The notes: generated from the letters alone by a model not told the origin. A stretch of 39,922 nt of DNA from Pseudomonas sp. (GCA_022448005.1 JAKUTK010000047.1:1-39922); one strand, 5' to 3'; shown: positions 17,793-27,090, counted from the stretch's first letter. Translations and numbers: made by a program.

Positions 17793-18924
17793 GCAGTGGG
17801 TGCTGCAGCTGTGCCACGGCTATGACGGTCCGTTTCTGGATTGTGCGCGGCAATACGCCGCGCTGTTCGTCGGCACGCCTTACAAAGTCTGCACGGTTTA
17901 CCTGACCGGTGATGAAAGCGATGAGGTTGTGCGTGGTTCCGCCTCGGACGAGGTCATTTTTCTCGGCTACGAAAGCAAGGCGGTACGTGGGCTGAAGATA
18001 GGCGCAATACGCGCGTTGAAGCGGATTGTGAAAGGGCGTGATTTCCATTTTTGCATCGCCCACCGTTTCAAGCCAACCTACCTCGCCTTGCTGTGCACAA
18101 GACTTCCTGTGATTGGTATCAACCATGCGTTCGGCGTGTACCAGCGCCGATCCCGTCGTCTATTTGCCAATCTTTACCGTCGCCGTTTGGCACTGCTGGG
18201 GGTTTCCGATGCGGTGCGTAACGATATTCGCGCCTGCTTACCGGGCTGGCCAGCCGGACGCATCGAAACGCTATACAACCGGATCGATATCGGAGCGTTG
18301 CAGACCGAGCAGGTTGATCACGCAGAAGCCCGTGCCTACCTAGGTTTGCCCGCCGATACCTGGGTGGTTGGTAATGTTGGGAGGCTGCATCCGGATAAGG
18401 ATCAGGCGACCCTGATCCGTGCATTCGCCAAGGCTCTGCCTTGGCTCCCGGAAAACAGCTGGCTTGTCATCATAGGGGTGGGGCGGCTTGAGGCTCGCTT
18501 AAAAATGCTTGCCTCGGAACTCAGCATCGCGGAGCGTGTTCGGTTTACAGGACGCGTGCCTCACGCGCGACGATTCTTCAAAGCATTCGATGTTTTTGCT
18601 TTGTCGTCCGATCATGAGCCCTTTGGCATGGTCCTGCTCGAGGCAATGGCGGCGCATGTGCCGGTTATTTGTACTGACTGCGGGGGTGGGCGGGAAGTGG
18701 TTTGCGGTGTCGGGGCGCTTTTCCCGTTCGGTAATGCTGATGCGTTAGCCGAGCAGATTGTTACGTCGACATCGATGCCAGTCGATTCGGGAAGGTTTGA
18801 AACTCGGTTGCATAGCTGCTTCACGGACGAAGCTGCGACGGCGCGTTTCTGGGCGCTCTTAAGCAACTGGGGTGTCAAGGCTGTAAGCAGGCACAATTCG
18901 GGCGCGAGCCAGGAGAAGACATGA
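17779..18924 (+). CDS. Glycosyltransferase family 4, LPS core (WapH-like position)
   Basis: This is a 381-residue GT-B glycosyltransferase. The C-terminal donor domain has NVGRLHPDKDQATLIRAFA and EPFGMVLLEAMAAHVPVICT, with the paired glutamates. The likely role is adding a hexose to the outer core. P. aeruginosa has the glycosyltransferase WapH directly after the carbamoyltransferase, and this gene occupies that slot, but orthology is not proven. The start lies inside the end of the carbamoyltransferase gene, and its stop overlaps the next gene as ATGA, so the three are translationally linked. Confidence 0.88.
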   Translation: MTASEQWVLQLCHGYDGPFLDCARQYAALFVGTPYKVCTVYLTGDESDEVVRGSASDEVIFLGYESKAVRGLKIGAIRALKRIVKGRDFHFCIAHRFKPTYLALLCTRLPVIGINHAFGVYQRRSRRLFANLYRRRLALLGVSDAVRNDIRACLPGWPAGRIETLYNRIDIGALQTEQVDHAEARAYLGLPADTWVVGNVGRLHPDKDQATLIRAFAKALPWLPENSWLVIIGVGRLEARLKMLASELSIAERVRFTGRVPHARRFFKAFDVFALSSDHEPFGMVLLEAMAAHVPVICTDCGGGREVVCGVGALFPFGNADALAEQIVTSTSMPVDSGRFETRLHSCFTDEAATARFWALLSNWGVKAVSRHNSGASQEKT

Positions 18925-19817
18925 GTACCGCCCTTCAGTCACTCGTTTCAGTAATTGTGCCTTGCTATAACTATGGTGAATTCGTCGGCGAAGCAATCTC
19001 AAGCATTCTTCGCCAAGATTATTCGAATTTCGAACTCATCGTTATTGACGACGGATCAACGGACAATAGCGTCGATAATATCGCGAAAGCCTTGCAAGAC
19101 TGGCCGAGCGCTAGCAATGCGTGTCGGGTTGAGTTCATCAAGCAGTCGAATCAAGGAGTGAGCGCTGCCTTGAACGCAGGACTTGCGCTCGCCAGCGGTG
19201 AGTTCATCGCCACGTTCGATGCCGATGATGTCATGGCCCCGGGGCGTCTTCGTTTGCAGGCTGAGTATTTGGCTACTCATCCTGAGGTAGGTTGCGTAGG
19301 TGGAGTCCCAATACGTATCGATCACCAGGGCGACCTGCTCCCTAAAAAGCAAAAGAAGCGAGCGGTACGCCGGTACGATTTCTCACAAGCCTTGGCTCAG
19401 TCTCTGGTAGTAGGCGGGAACCTAGCGGTCTATAGGCGGGAAGCGATGCTCGCTGTGGGTGGGTATGATCCCGCAATCAGGGTCCAAGACTTTCAAATGA
19501 CCCTTAAGGTTGCAGAGGCAGGCTATTTCGTCGATATACTGCCTGACGTAGTGACCCTGTATCGTAAGCACGGCAGGGGGCTGTCCAGCCGGTATGTGGA
19601 CGAGTACCACTATGGTATGCAAGTCATCAATGCCTATGTTGGTCACCCCAGTTATCCCTCCGGAAAGGCCCGGCTATTGACGCGAATTCTCGGGCCGGCG
19701 GTTATCCATGACAAACGGCTTGCCTGGACTTTGATTCGGCAAGTTCCCATGCGGGAATGGGATCGCCGCTTTCTAAAGCGACTGCGATATTTCTTTTTCA
19801 AGTTCCCATCCCGGTGA
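18921..19817 (+). CDS. Glycosyltransferase family 2
   Basis: This is a 298-residue GT-A glycosyltransferase. The opening VSVIVPCYNYGEFVGEAI and the IDDGSTDNS motif are diagnostic of family 2, and FDADDVMAPGRL contains the DxD-type metal site. It is cytosolic with no membrane anchor visible and probably adds a sugar to the outer core or a capping residue. The gene begins in an ATGA overlap with the GT4 gene. AT-ending codons become more frequent from here on. A hairpin with a run of seven T follows 13 nt after the stop, suggesting the transcription unit ends here. Confidence 0.9.
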   Translation: MSTALQSLVSVIVPCYNYGEFVGEAISSILRQDYSNFELIVIDDGSTDNSVDNIAKALQDWPSASNACRVEFIKQSNQGVSAALNAGLALASGEFIATFDADDVMAPGRLRLQAEYLATHPEVGCVGGVPIRIDHQGDLLPKKQKKRAVRRYDFSQALAQSLVVGGNLAVYRREAMLAVGGYDPAIRVQDFQMTLKVAEAGYFVDILPDVVTLYRKHGRGLSSRYVDEYHYGMQVINAYVGHPSYPSGKARLLTRILGPAVIHDKRLAWTLIRQVPMREWDRRFLKRLRYFFFKFPSR

Positions 19818-19830
19818 TCGGGCTAGCGCT

Positions 19831-19854
19831 GGCTTGCCAAGCCTCTGTTTTTTT
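19831..19854 (+). terminator. Putative intrinsic terminator inside the LPS cluster
   Basis: GGCTT and AAGCC form a 5-bp stem around GCC, then TCTG and seven T follow at 19848-19854. It sits after the GT2 gene and before a new gene with its own strong ribosome-binding site. The stem is short, so termination may be partial. Confidence 0.5.
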
Positions 19855-19884
19855 GGCGCTGGGTCGCAACCGAGGAGTTGATTG

Positions 19885-20946
19885 ATGAGCCGTCGGCCAA
19901 GTAAGTTTCTGATCATTGATGGTGTCGGTGGCGTGCCGCTTGGGCGAGAAATCGGCGAGGCCTTTGCGGAGCGTGGTATACCTACCGCTCGCCTAGATGC
20001 CTTGAAATTGCCGGTCCGGCGTTTCTACGAAGTTCGTTCGGCTTGGCATAAATTCAGAAACAAGCTTGGCGAAAAGAATGCGTTTCATAATCTGCCACGC
20101 TTGCGATTCGACGTTTTGGAAAAGCGTGTTGTGCAGGAGCAACCCACACATATTCTTGTGGTTGGGTTTGTCTATAAGCATTTCGATCCGGCGGAGGTAA
20201 AGCGTTTAGCAGAAGCCGTTGGCGCGCAGTTGATGATTTACGATACCGACAGCTGTAATTTGTATTCCAAGCGTCGCGAATTTATTTATTTCATTGAGCA
20301 TGAATTGCCGATTTATGATTTGATCTTTTCTTTCTCCAAAGTAACCACACGCTTTTTTCGCGATACCCTTAGGCTTAATGCGCTTCATCTCCCTTTTGGT
20401 GCAAAACAGTTGCCGAAGGAGCCCGGTACGCTGAAACAGGATGTAGTTTTCATTGGCAGTGCTGATCTTCGGCGGGTTTTTCTGCTAGAGCATGTCCGGG
20501 AGTGGCTGTCGGTGCGCGGTGCACGCTGGGCTAGAAATTTTCCTTTGATTTCTGTCGATTTAAGAAAGCGAATTGACGATCGGCCCATCTGGGATGACGA
20601 GCTGGTTTCATTGCTTCAAAGCGCAAAAATTGTCTTGAACATAACGCGGTCAGATTTTTACGGCGCAGAAACCGGTGTGAACCTTCGAATTTTTGAGGCG
20701 CTGGCGGCAGGATGCTTTTTGCTGACGGATTACTGCGAAGAAGTGACGGAAATATTCATTCCTGGCGTGCACCTTGATGTTTTTCGTTCGGCGTCGGAGT
20801 TAAGGCAGAAAGTAGAATACTATCTAGCCCATCCGCATGAGCGCGAGCGTATTGCCGAGAATGGCTATAACGAGTTTTTAGCAGCGCACGGGTGGTCTTC
20901 TCGTGTAAAACAGATTTTGGCGCACACTTCGGTACTTGGCGTATGA
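19885..20946 (+). CDS. CgeB-like glycosyltransferase
   Basis: This is a 353-residue protein. The C-terminal half, with GVNLRIFEALAAGCFLLTDY and a following conserved tail, is the Glyco_trans_1_2 (CgeB/spore maturation type) domain, a GT-B donor-binding fold; the N-terminal half is less conserved. The ATG at 19885 is chosen over the TTG one codon upstream because GAGGAG at 19872-19877 lies seven bases before it. The coding sequence is visibly richer in A/T-ending codons than waaF-waaP. With the next gene it looks like a strain-variable module for outer-core or surface-glycan decoration. The sugar transferred is unknown. Confidence 0.8.
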   Translation: MSRRPSKFLIIDGVGGVPLGREIGEAFAERGIPTARLDALKLPVRRFYEVRSAWHKFRNKLGEKNAFHNLPRLRFDVLEKRVVQEQPTHILVVGFVYKHFDPAEVKRLAEAVGAQLMIYDTDSCNLYSKRREFIYFIEHELPIYDLIFSFSKVTTRFFRDTLRLNALHLPFGAKQLPKEPGTLKQDVVFIGSADLRRVFLLEHVREWLSVRGARWARNFPLISVDLRKRIDDRPIWDDELVSLLQSAKIVLNITRSDFYGAETGVNLRIFEALAAGCFLLTDYCEEVTEIFIPGVHLDVFRSASELRQKVEYYLAHPHERERIAENGYNEFLAAHGWSSRVKQILAHTSVLGV

Positions 20947-20983
20947 GAAACGTTGTGATGCGTAAAGGCTGAAGTGATCGTCT

Positions 20984-21964
20984 ATGAAGTGTTTTTATTA
21001 CGACGCGGCACCGAATGTTGGGGACGAGGTAAACTGTTATTTGTGGAGTAGATTGCTAGGGCGGTCTGCGGAATCCGAGGACGGCAGGGTCGGTCTTTTG
21101 GGTATTGGTACTCTGCTCAGCGAAGAGTTTTGCCAGCGTCTTGACTCATGCGAGCGTATCGTAGTGTTTGGCTCTGGCGCGGGCTATGGACGCCTTCCTA
21201 GACTGGATGCGCGTTGGGACGTGCGCTGTGTTCGTGGTATCCAGACAGCGCGAGCGGTTGGTGTTGATGAGCGTCTTGCTGTTGCTGACGCAGCCTACCT
21301 GCTGGGCTCTTTGACTTGGGCGCGTCGTTCAGTGGGGCCTATTGTTGTTATTCCCCATCATGCCTCGATGGCTTATCTGGACTGGAATAGCGTTTGTCAG
21401 CGCGCAGGATTTAGTTTTCTTTCACCTACCCTACCTGGAGAGGATTTCTTCGACACGTTGAGCACTGCGAGCTTGGTACTAACCGAGGCGATGCATGGTG
21501 CAATTTTCGCCGACATTGCGCGAATTCCTTGGGTACCTTTTCGGTTCGGTCCGAATTTTCTGGAGCGAAAGTGGACGGACTGGGCGGATATGTTCAACTT
21601 AAGTCCGTCAATTCCACAGGCAGAGTCATTCTATGATCCCCAATACCATAATCAGGAAAAAAGTAGCGCTTTCCATGCAGAGCGCCGCCTGAAGGCGCTG
21701 CTCGGGCGTCGTGGAATAGGGCGTCGCAGATGGAGAAAGGTGCTGCCGCCAGGTGATACGTCTGGCGCGGCGGGTGATCGGTTTGCAGGCTTTTTGCAGG
21801 GGCTGGCCCAGCGGGAAGGCTATCTGAGCGCTGACTCAGTGTTTGATGTGCGGGTTAGCGCCTTGCATGAAAAGCTTTCACATATGGCTGATGAATACGG
21901 CCTCGAATATACCGGCTTCTCCGGAAGCATCTCCGATCTGTTTGATCAGTCCGGAAGACGATGA
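20984..21964 (+). CDS. Polysaccharide pyruvyltransferase-like protein
   Basis: This is a 326-residue protein. The N-terminus MKCFYYDAAPNVGDEVN contains the NxGD motif and residues around 160-175 (LVLTEAMHGAIFADIARIP) the conserved MHG segment of the polysaccharide pyruvyltransferase family, which attaches a pyruvate ketal from PEP to a sugar. The last roughly 95 residues are a basic then helical extension outside the core domain. It follows the CgeB-like gene after 37 nt and probably shares its transcript. Its stop lies 19 nt inside the end of the convergent waaL-type gene. Some family members do other chemistry, so pyruvylation is probable but not certain. Confidence 0.8.
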   Translation: MKCFYYDAAPNVGDEVNCYLWSRLLGRSAESEDGRVGLLGIGTLLSEEFCQRLDSCERIVVFGSGAGYGRLPRLDARWDVRCVRGIQTARAVGVDERLAVADAAYLLGSLTWARRSVGPIVVIPHHASMAYLDWNSVCQRAGFSFLSPTLPGEDFFDTLSTASLVLTEAMHGAIFADIARIPWVPFRFGPNFLERKWTDWADMFNLSPSIPQAESFYDPQYHNQEKSSAFHAERRLKALLGRRGIGRRRWRKVLPPGDTSGAAGDRFAGFLQGLAQREGYLSADSVFDVRVSALHEKLSHMADEYGLEYTGFSGSISDLFDQSGRR

Positions 21965-23073
21965 GTGTCTTCCTGCTGCTCCAGCAAGCACATGAGTGTT
22001 GGTAGCCAGAAGTATATCCAGAGGGGGTGTGACGGCGAGGTGAACATACCATTGCTGGTGGTAATTAGCGCGCCCCATCCGATCATTGCCACTGGCAGCC
22101 AACGAGACTGACTCCGAACGCCGCGAAGGAAAAAAATGAGAGCGAACAGGGTGAAGGCGGAAAATCCGACCACGCCAGTTTGATAAAGCACGCTGATATA
22201 GCCACTGTGTGGGTGAGGGAATCGGCCGGCGAAAAGGTAGTCATCATGTCCACAGCCCCACGCTAGGCTGCAGTTGAGTAATAGGCGTACGATAGCGTCC
22301 TGCCATATGGCTGGTCTATAACTCAAGCCCCGATGCGCGAGAACGTCGTCTGCACCCAATGCGATAGCCAATGTGACACCCATGGCGATCACCAAGAGCA
22401 TTATTACCGCGCGTTTACCCTGAATATATAGTGAGAAGACAAAAAACAAAGCCAGACCGACCAGGGCAGAGCGCGCCTGGAACATGATGACAGTAAGCAG
22501 AAAAAGCGCGACACATGACAGAAAGCCAACTGCATACAACGCTGTGCTTTTCCCGCGAAGGATAGGCTCCAAATGAAAAATCCACAAAAATCCGATGCTC
22601 GTGCCGATAATGAGCGCCACGTGAACGGGGTTTGCCTGGATGCCGAGTATCTGGCTATAGCGGATACTTGCGCCGGCTTCCAGGCTCAGGATGGCCCAAT
22701 GAAAAGTAATGGCGGAAAGAATGACCATCCAGACTAGGCTAGCGAAAAATAGCCCTTTATCTGCGCTGCTTTTTCCTTCGTTGCGTAGATTAAGGCTTAT
22801 GGCAAAGAGGAATAGGTACAGGGTAAACTTCAAGTCGCTCAGGCTTTCTGCTGCGATTATGGATATAACAAGTATGAGGGCAAGGGGAGCCAGAAGCGTT
22901 TTTGTCATGGCCCATAGCGTGTCCCGTTGTTGGACGCAAAAATGAGCAACTGCCGGAAGCGCTATCCCTGCATAAAAAATGTTATTTATCATTTTAGAGG
23001 ATAACGGCAGGGCGTGGCTGAGGCAAAAAGCTGTAATGGCGAGCGGGAGCCAGTGAATCACTCTGATGGTCAC
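21946..23073 (-). CDS. waaL: O-antigen ligase (WaaL family) membrane protein
   Basis: This 375-residue inner-membrane protein has about ten to twelve hydrophobic segments and a periplasmic loop near residues 270-310 carrying FPHPHSGYISVLYQTGVVG, the His-containing motif of O-antigen ligases. WaaL joins undecaprenyl-linked O-antigen to lipid A-core on the periplasmic side. The start is GTG at 23071-23073. It is on the minus strand against the flow of the core operon, downstream of a kinase-like gene (48-nt gap) and converging with a 19-nt overlap on the pyruvyltransferase gene. The Wzy polymerase family is the alternative, but the location next to msbA favours a ligase, as at the P. aeruginosa locus. 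Confidence 0.8.
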   Translation of the reverse strand: MTIRVIHWLPLAITAFCLSHALPLSSKMINNIFYAGIALPAVAHFCVQQRDTLWAMTKTLLAPLALILVISIIAAESLSDLKFTLYLFLFAISLNLRNEGKSSADKGLFFASLVWMVILSAITFHWAILSLEAGASIRYSQILGIQANPVHVALIIGTSIGFLWIFHLEPILRGKSTALYAVGFLSCVALFLLTVIMFQARSALVGLALFFVFSLYIQGKRAVIMLLVIAMGVTLAIALGADDVLAHRGLSYRPAIWQDAIVRLLLNCSLAWGCGHDDYLFAGRFPHPHSGYISVLYQTGVVGFSAFTLFALIFFLRGVRSQSRWLPVAMIGWGALITTSNGMFTSPSHPLWIYFWLPTLMCLLEQQEDTHRLPD

Positions 23074-23121
23074 GATATATCTCTAGTGATGTTGTTTAAG
23101 TAGACGCGAGCGTATGTCTCG

Positions 23122-23724
23122 TTAGTCTAGGCTGTGATAATGGTCGACCAGGGCGTCCATTGGAAAGTTTAGGACTTGATGCCGAGCTAAATACTGCGAG
23201 AGATGGGCAAAGTTTCTGTTGACTAATCGCCGGCCTAGAGGGGCGTGTTTGAATCGCATATCCAGAACGTCAATCAGCCCGAATTGTTCATTGCCAAGCT
23301 CAAGGATGTTCCCGAGGTGCAGCGAACGAAAATATATTCCGTTGGCGTGTAGCGTCTTGATGAAGGCGGCTAGGCTAGGCAGCAGTCTGCGGATTCTTTC
23401 TGGTTCCCGCTTATTGATACTTTCCACGGGCTCTCCTGCGAGCGGGGAATATATACATCCGCTTACACCGGATTTAGCGTCTAACCAGAATACGTCGAGT
23501 ACTTCCGGCGCTGAAATTCCCAGGTGTTGCAATCGAATGGTGTTACGTTGGAATCGGCAGGCCGCCGGTCGGAGGCGGGCGATAGCGGGATGGCGCCGGG
23601 TATGAAAGATTTTTAAATAGCGTGCGTTTTGCAACATGACGACCTTGGGGCCGCGGGTGTCCTGTTCGAGGATTCGTCCCTCAGCTATCCAGCTTTCCAA
23701 TTCCTGCGCTGATACACTCCGCAT
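23122..23724 (-). CDS. Kinase-fold protein lacking the catalytic Asp, LPS-associated
   Basis: This 200-residue protein resembles the small Kdo/WaaP kinase family in layout: a basic N-terminal half, a central IYSPLAGEPVE hinge-like stretch, the loop YFRSLHLGNIL (131-141) and GLIDVLDM with D152. In the loop, S134 replaces the catalytic Asp of HxD, while H136 and N139 remain. P. aeruginosa has a small kinase-like gene (PA4998) beside waaL and msbA, and this appears to be its counterpart. AGAGGAAC precedes the ATG at 23724. It is divergent from msbA with only 34 bp between, and upstream of waaL on the same strand, so it may be the first gene of a kinase-waaL transcript. Its activity is unknown. 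Confidence 0.75.
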   Translation of the reverse strand: MRSVSAQELESWIAEGRILEQDTRGPKVVMLQNARYLKIFHTRRHPAIARLRPAACRFQRNTIRLQHLGISAPEVLDVFWLDAKSGVSGCIYSPLAGEPVESINKREPERIRRLLPSLAAFIKTLHANGIYFRSLHLGNILELGNEQFGLIDVLDMRFKHAPLGRRLVNRNFAHLSQYLARHQVLNFPMDALVDHYHSLD

Positions 23725-23758
23725 TTTGTTCCTCTAGCCGTTTAACGGGACCTGCCGA

Positions 23759-25570
23759 ATGGCCAATTCTACCCAGCAATCCAGCCTGAAGGTGTACATT
23801 CGATTGCTGCGTTACGTCGTACCATATTGGGGCGCGTTCGCTGTCAGCCTTCTGGGCTTTTTGCTCTTCGCTGCTACCCAGCCGATGCTCGGCTACATTC
23901 TCAAATTCTTCGTCGACGGGCTCAACAACCCTGACGCCAGCTTTTTTGCTCAGGTTCCGCATCTGCAAGACGTCGCGTGGCTGGCCGATTTGAAGCTATT
24001 GCAGGTCGTACCGTTGCTCATCGTTGTAATCGCGCTAATGCAGGGCGTTGGGTCGTTTCTCGGCAACTATTTTTTGGCGAGTGTATCACTGGGATTGGTG
24101 CACGACCTGCGCGTGGGGCTCTTCAACAGCTTGCTAATCCTGCCCAACCGCTATTTCGACAGCCGTAACTCAGGTCATCTGATCTCGCGGATAACCTACA
24201 ACGTGACCATGGTCACTGGCGCGGCGACGGATGCGATAAAGGTTGTGGTGCGCGAGGGGATGACGGTCATCTTCTTGTTTGCCACGCTCCTCTGGATGAA
24301 CTGGAAACTGACCCTGGTGATGGTGGCGATTCTGCCGGTGATCGGTGTCATGGTCTCCAGTGCCAGCAAGAAGTTTCGCAAGCAGAGCAAGAAGATTCAG
24401 GTAGCCATGGGTGACGTGACGCATGTCGCGTCTGAAACGATACAGGGCTATCGTGTCGTACGAAGTTTCGGCGGCGAGCGCTACGAGCAGGGCCGCTTCC
24501 TGTCTGCCAGTAGCGAGAATACCGCCAAGCAGCTGCGCATGATCAAGACCAACGCGATATATACCCCGTCGTTACAGTTGGTGATTTACAGCGGCATGGC
24601 CATGCTGATGTTTCTAGTGCTGCTGCTGCGCGGTGATGCGTCCGCCGGTGATCTGGTCGCCTACATCACGTTGGCGGGTCTCCTGCCTAAGCCAATCCGC
24701 CAGCTTTCAGAAGTCAGTTCGACGATTCAAAAGGGTGTATCCGGTGCCGAAAGCATCTTCGAACAGCTGGATGAAGATCCCGAGGTTGATCGTGGAACAA
24801 TCGAGCGCGATCGAGTTAGCGGTCGGCTCGAGGTGCAGGATTTGAGTTTCGTCTATCCCGGTACTGATAAGCCGGTACTGGAGTCGGTCAGTTTTAAAGC
24901 GGAGCCGGGGCAGATGATTGCGCTAGTGGGTCGCTCGGGAAGTGGCAAGTCAACACTGGCGAACCTCATTCCGAGGTTTTACCACCACGAAGCTGGCCAG
25001 ATTCTGCTCGATGACGCCGACGTTGAAGCGTACACCTTGCGTAATTTGCGGCGGCACATTGCGCTAGTCACTCAGCAAGTGACCTTGTTCAACGATACGG
25101 TGGCTAACAACATTGCATACGGCGACCTGGCCGGTGCGCCTCTGGAAGATATTGAGCGTGCGGCACGCGACGCTTACGCCGATGAGTTCATCCAGCAGAT
25201 GCCTCAGGGCTACCAGACGCCCGTTGGCGAGAACGGGGTTCTGCTTTCCGGCGGGCAGCGTCAGCGTCTTGCTATTGCGCGTGCGCTGCTGAAGAACGCT
25301 CCGGTATTGATACTCGACGAGGCTACTTCAGCCCTGGATACTGAGTCGGAGCGCCATATCCAAGCGGCGCTGGACAAGGTGATGAAGGGCCGTACGACAT
25401 TGGTCATTGCGCATCGGCTGTCAACCATCGAGAAGGCTGATCTTATCCTCGTCATGGAGAATGGACGTATCGTCGAGCGTGGCAGTCATGCCGAGCTGCT
25501 TGCTGCCAATGGCGCTTATGCTGGTCTGCACGCCAAGCAATTCAAGGAAGGCGGTGACGCCCCGAATTAA
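23759..25570 (+). CDS. msbA: Lipid A-core flippase, ABC exporter
   Basis: MsbA flips core-lipid A across the inner membrane using ATP. The 603-residue protein has an N-terminal six-helix ABC exporter domain (about 1-330) fused to a nucleotide-binding domain: Walker A GRSGSGKS (391-398, K397), signature LSGGQ (496-500), Walker B ending D520 with E521 as catalytic glutamate, and the H-loop in IAHRLST. It is full length and intact. It starts at ATG 23759, 34 bp from the divergent kinase-like gene, so its promoter must lie partly in that gene. hldE follows after 90 nt. Confidence 0.95.
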   Translation: MANSTQQSSLKVYIRLLRYVVPYWGAFAVSLLGFLLFAATQPMLGYILKFFVDGLNNPDASFFAQVPHLQDVAWLADLKLLQVVPLLIVVIALMQGVGSFLGNYFLASVSLGLVHDLRVGLFNSLLILPNRYFDSRNSGHLISRITYNVTMVTGAATDAIKVVVREGMTVIFLFATLLWMNWKLTLVMVAILPVIGVMVSSASKKFRKQSKKIQVAMGDVTHVASETIQGYRVVRSFGGERYEQGRFLSASSENTAKQLRMIKTNAIYTPSLQLVIYSGMAMLMFLVLLLRGDASAGDLVAYITLAGLLPKPIRQLSEVSSTIQKGVSGAESIFEQLDEDPEVDRGTIERDRVSGRLEVQDLSFVYPGTDKPVLESVSFKAEPGQMIALVGRSGSGKSTLANLIPRFYHHEAGQILLDDADVEAYTLRNLRRHIALVTQQVTLFNDTVANNIAYGDLAGAPLEDIERAARDAYADEFIQQMPQGYQTPVGENGVLLSGGQRQRLAIARALLKNAPVLILDEATSALDTESERHIQAALDKVMKGRTTLVIAHRLSTIEKADLILVMENGRIVERGSHAELLAANGAYAGLHAKQFKEGGDAPN

Positions 25571-25660
25571 GAGCTGAGCGAACCCCGCCCTGCACCGGCG
25601 GGCCGTTACCTGCCGCCATGTTATGATCGCCGCCGTTTTCTGCCCGCCGGAGCCTCGCCA

Positions 25661-27082
25661 ATGAAACTCTCCATGCCCCGTTTCGACCAAGCCTCCGTTC
25701 TGGTGGTTGGCGACGTCATGCTTGATCGTTACTGGCACGGCGGTACTTCGCGGATATCGCCTGAGGCGCCGGTGCCGGTGGTCAAGGTCGAGCAGGTAGA
25801 GGATCGGCCGGGTGGCGCCGCCAACGTGGCTCTTAACATCTCGGCATTAGGTGCGCCGGCCGCACTGGTTGGTGTCACGGGCGTGGATGAAGCCCGCCAA
25901 AGCCTGATTGATAGCCTGGCTGCAGCTGGTGTGCAGGCACACTTTCAATCCATCGAGCATCAGCCGACCATCATCAAGCTGCGGGTGATGAGCCGACATC
26001 AACAGCTACTACGCATGGATTTCGAAGAGCCGTTCGACACCGATCCGGCCGCGTTGCTGCGCGACGTCGAGCAGCTGTTGCTGGGCGTGAAGGTGCTGAT
26101 TCTTTCCGACTACGGCAAAGGCGCACTGCGTAATCATCAGGCGCTGATTCAGGCCGCGCGCAAGCGTGGCATTCCGGTGCTGGCTGATCCCAAAGGCAAG
26201 GATTTCGAAATCTATCGCGGCGCTTCGGTTATTACGCCGAATCTCGGTGAGTTCGAAGCCATTGTTGGCCACTGTGCCGACGAGGCCGAGCTGGTCGCCA
26301 AGGGCGCCGAGCTGATGCACAACCTTGAACTTGGTGCCCTCTTGGTGACCCGCGGCGAGCACGGTATGACGCTGTTGCGTCCGGAGCATTCACCGCTGCA
26401 CCTGCCGGCCCGCGCACGTGAAGTATTCGATGTCACTGGCGCTGGCGATACGGTGATTTCGACGTTAGCGGCGGTCATTGCTGCTGGAGAGGAGCTGCCG
26501 CAAGCGGTCGCACTGGCCAATCTTGCCGCCGGTATCGTGGTCGGCAAGCTGGGCACCGCCTGCATCAGCGCACCGGAACTGCGTCGTGCAGTGCAGCGCG
26601 AGGAAGGTTCCGAGCGTGGGGTAATGACGCTCGAGCAGTTGCTCACCGCGATAGAAGATGCGCGCGCCGAAGGCGAGAAGATCGTGTTTACCAATGGCTG
26701 TTTCGACATCCTGCACGCCGGGCATGTTACCTATCTGGAGCAAGCCCGCGCTCAAGGGGATCGCTTGATCGTCGCAGTGAATGACGATGGGTCGGTGAGT
26801 CGTCTGAAGGGGCCGGGCCGGCCAATCAACTCGGTTGATCGGCGCATGGCGGTGCTGGCTGGGCTCGGCGCGGTCGATTGGGTTGTATCTTTCGCGGAGG
26901 ACACACCTGAAAATCTGCTAGCCGAGGTCAAGCCGGATGTGCTGGTCAAGGGCGGCGATTACGGTGTCGATCAGGTTGTAGGTGCGGACCTGGTCACCGC
27001 CTATGGCGGTGAGGTCAAGGTGTTGGGGTTGGTCGAGAACAGCTCTACTACGGCCATCGTTGAAAAAATCCGCAAGCGCTAA
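25661..27082 (+). CDS. hldE: Bifunctional heptose-7-phosphate kinase / heptose-1-phosphate adenylyltransferase
   Basis: HldE makes ADP-D-glycero-D-manno-heptose, the precursor used by WaaC and WaaF after epimerisation. The 473-residue protein has an N-terminal ribokinase-like kinase ([13 protein letters not shown], catalytic DVTGAGDTV) and a C-terminal cytidylyltransferase-like domain starting near residue 340 with [13 protein letters not shown]. Both active sites look intact. The 90-nt gap after msbA contains a CCCGCC/GGCGGG hairpin at 25584-25602 and a TATGAT hexamer near 25624 that might be a -10 element, though no good -35 is seen. A strong hairpin ends the transcript. Confidence 0.96.
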   Translation: MKLSMPRFDQASVLVVGDVMLDRYWHGGTSRISPEAPVPVVKVEQVEDRPGGAANVALNISALGAPAALVGVTGVDEARQSLIDSLAAAGVQAHFQSIEHQPTIIKLRVMSRHQQLLRMDFEEPFDTDPAALLRDVEQLLLGVKVLILSDYGKGALRNHQALIQAARKRGIPVLADPKGKDFEIYRGASVITPNLGEFEAIVGHCADEAELVAKGAELMHNLELGALLVTRGEHGMTLLRPEHSPLHLPARAREVFDVTGAGDTVISTLAAVIAAGEELPQAVALANLAAGIVVGKLGTACISAPELRRAVQREEGSERGVMTLEQLLTAIEDARAEGEKIVFTNGCFDILHAGHVTYLEQARAQGDRLIVAVNDDGSVSRLKGPGRPINSVDRRMAVLAGLGAVDWVVSFAEDTPENLLAEVKPDVLVKGGDYGVDQVVGADLVTAYGGEVKVLGLVENSSTTAIVEKIRKR

Positions 27083-27090
27083 GCCTGGCC

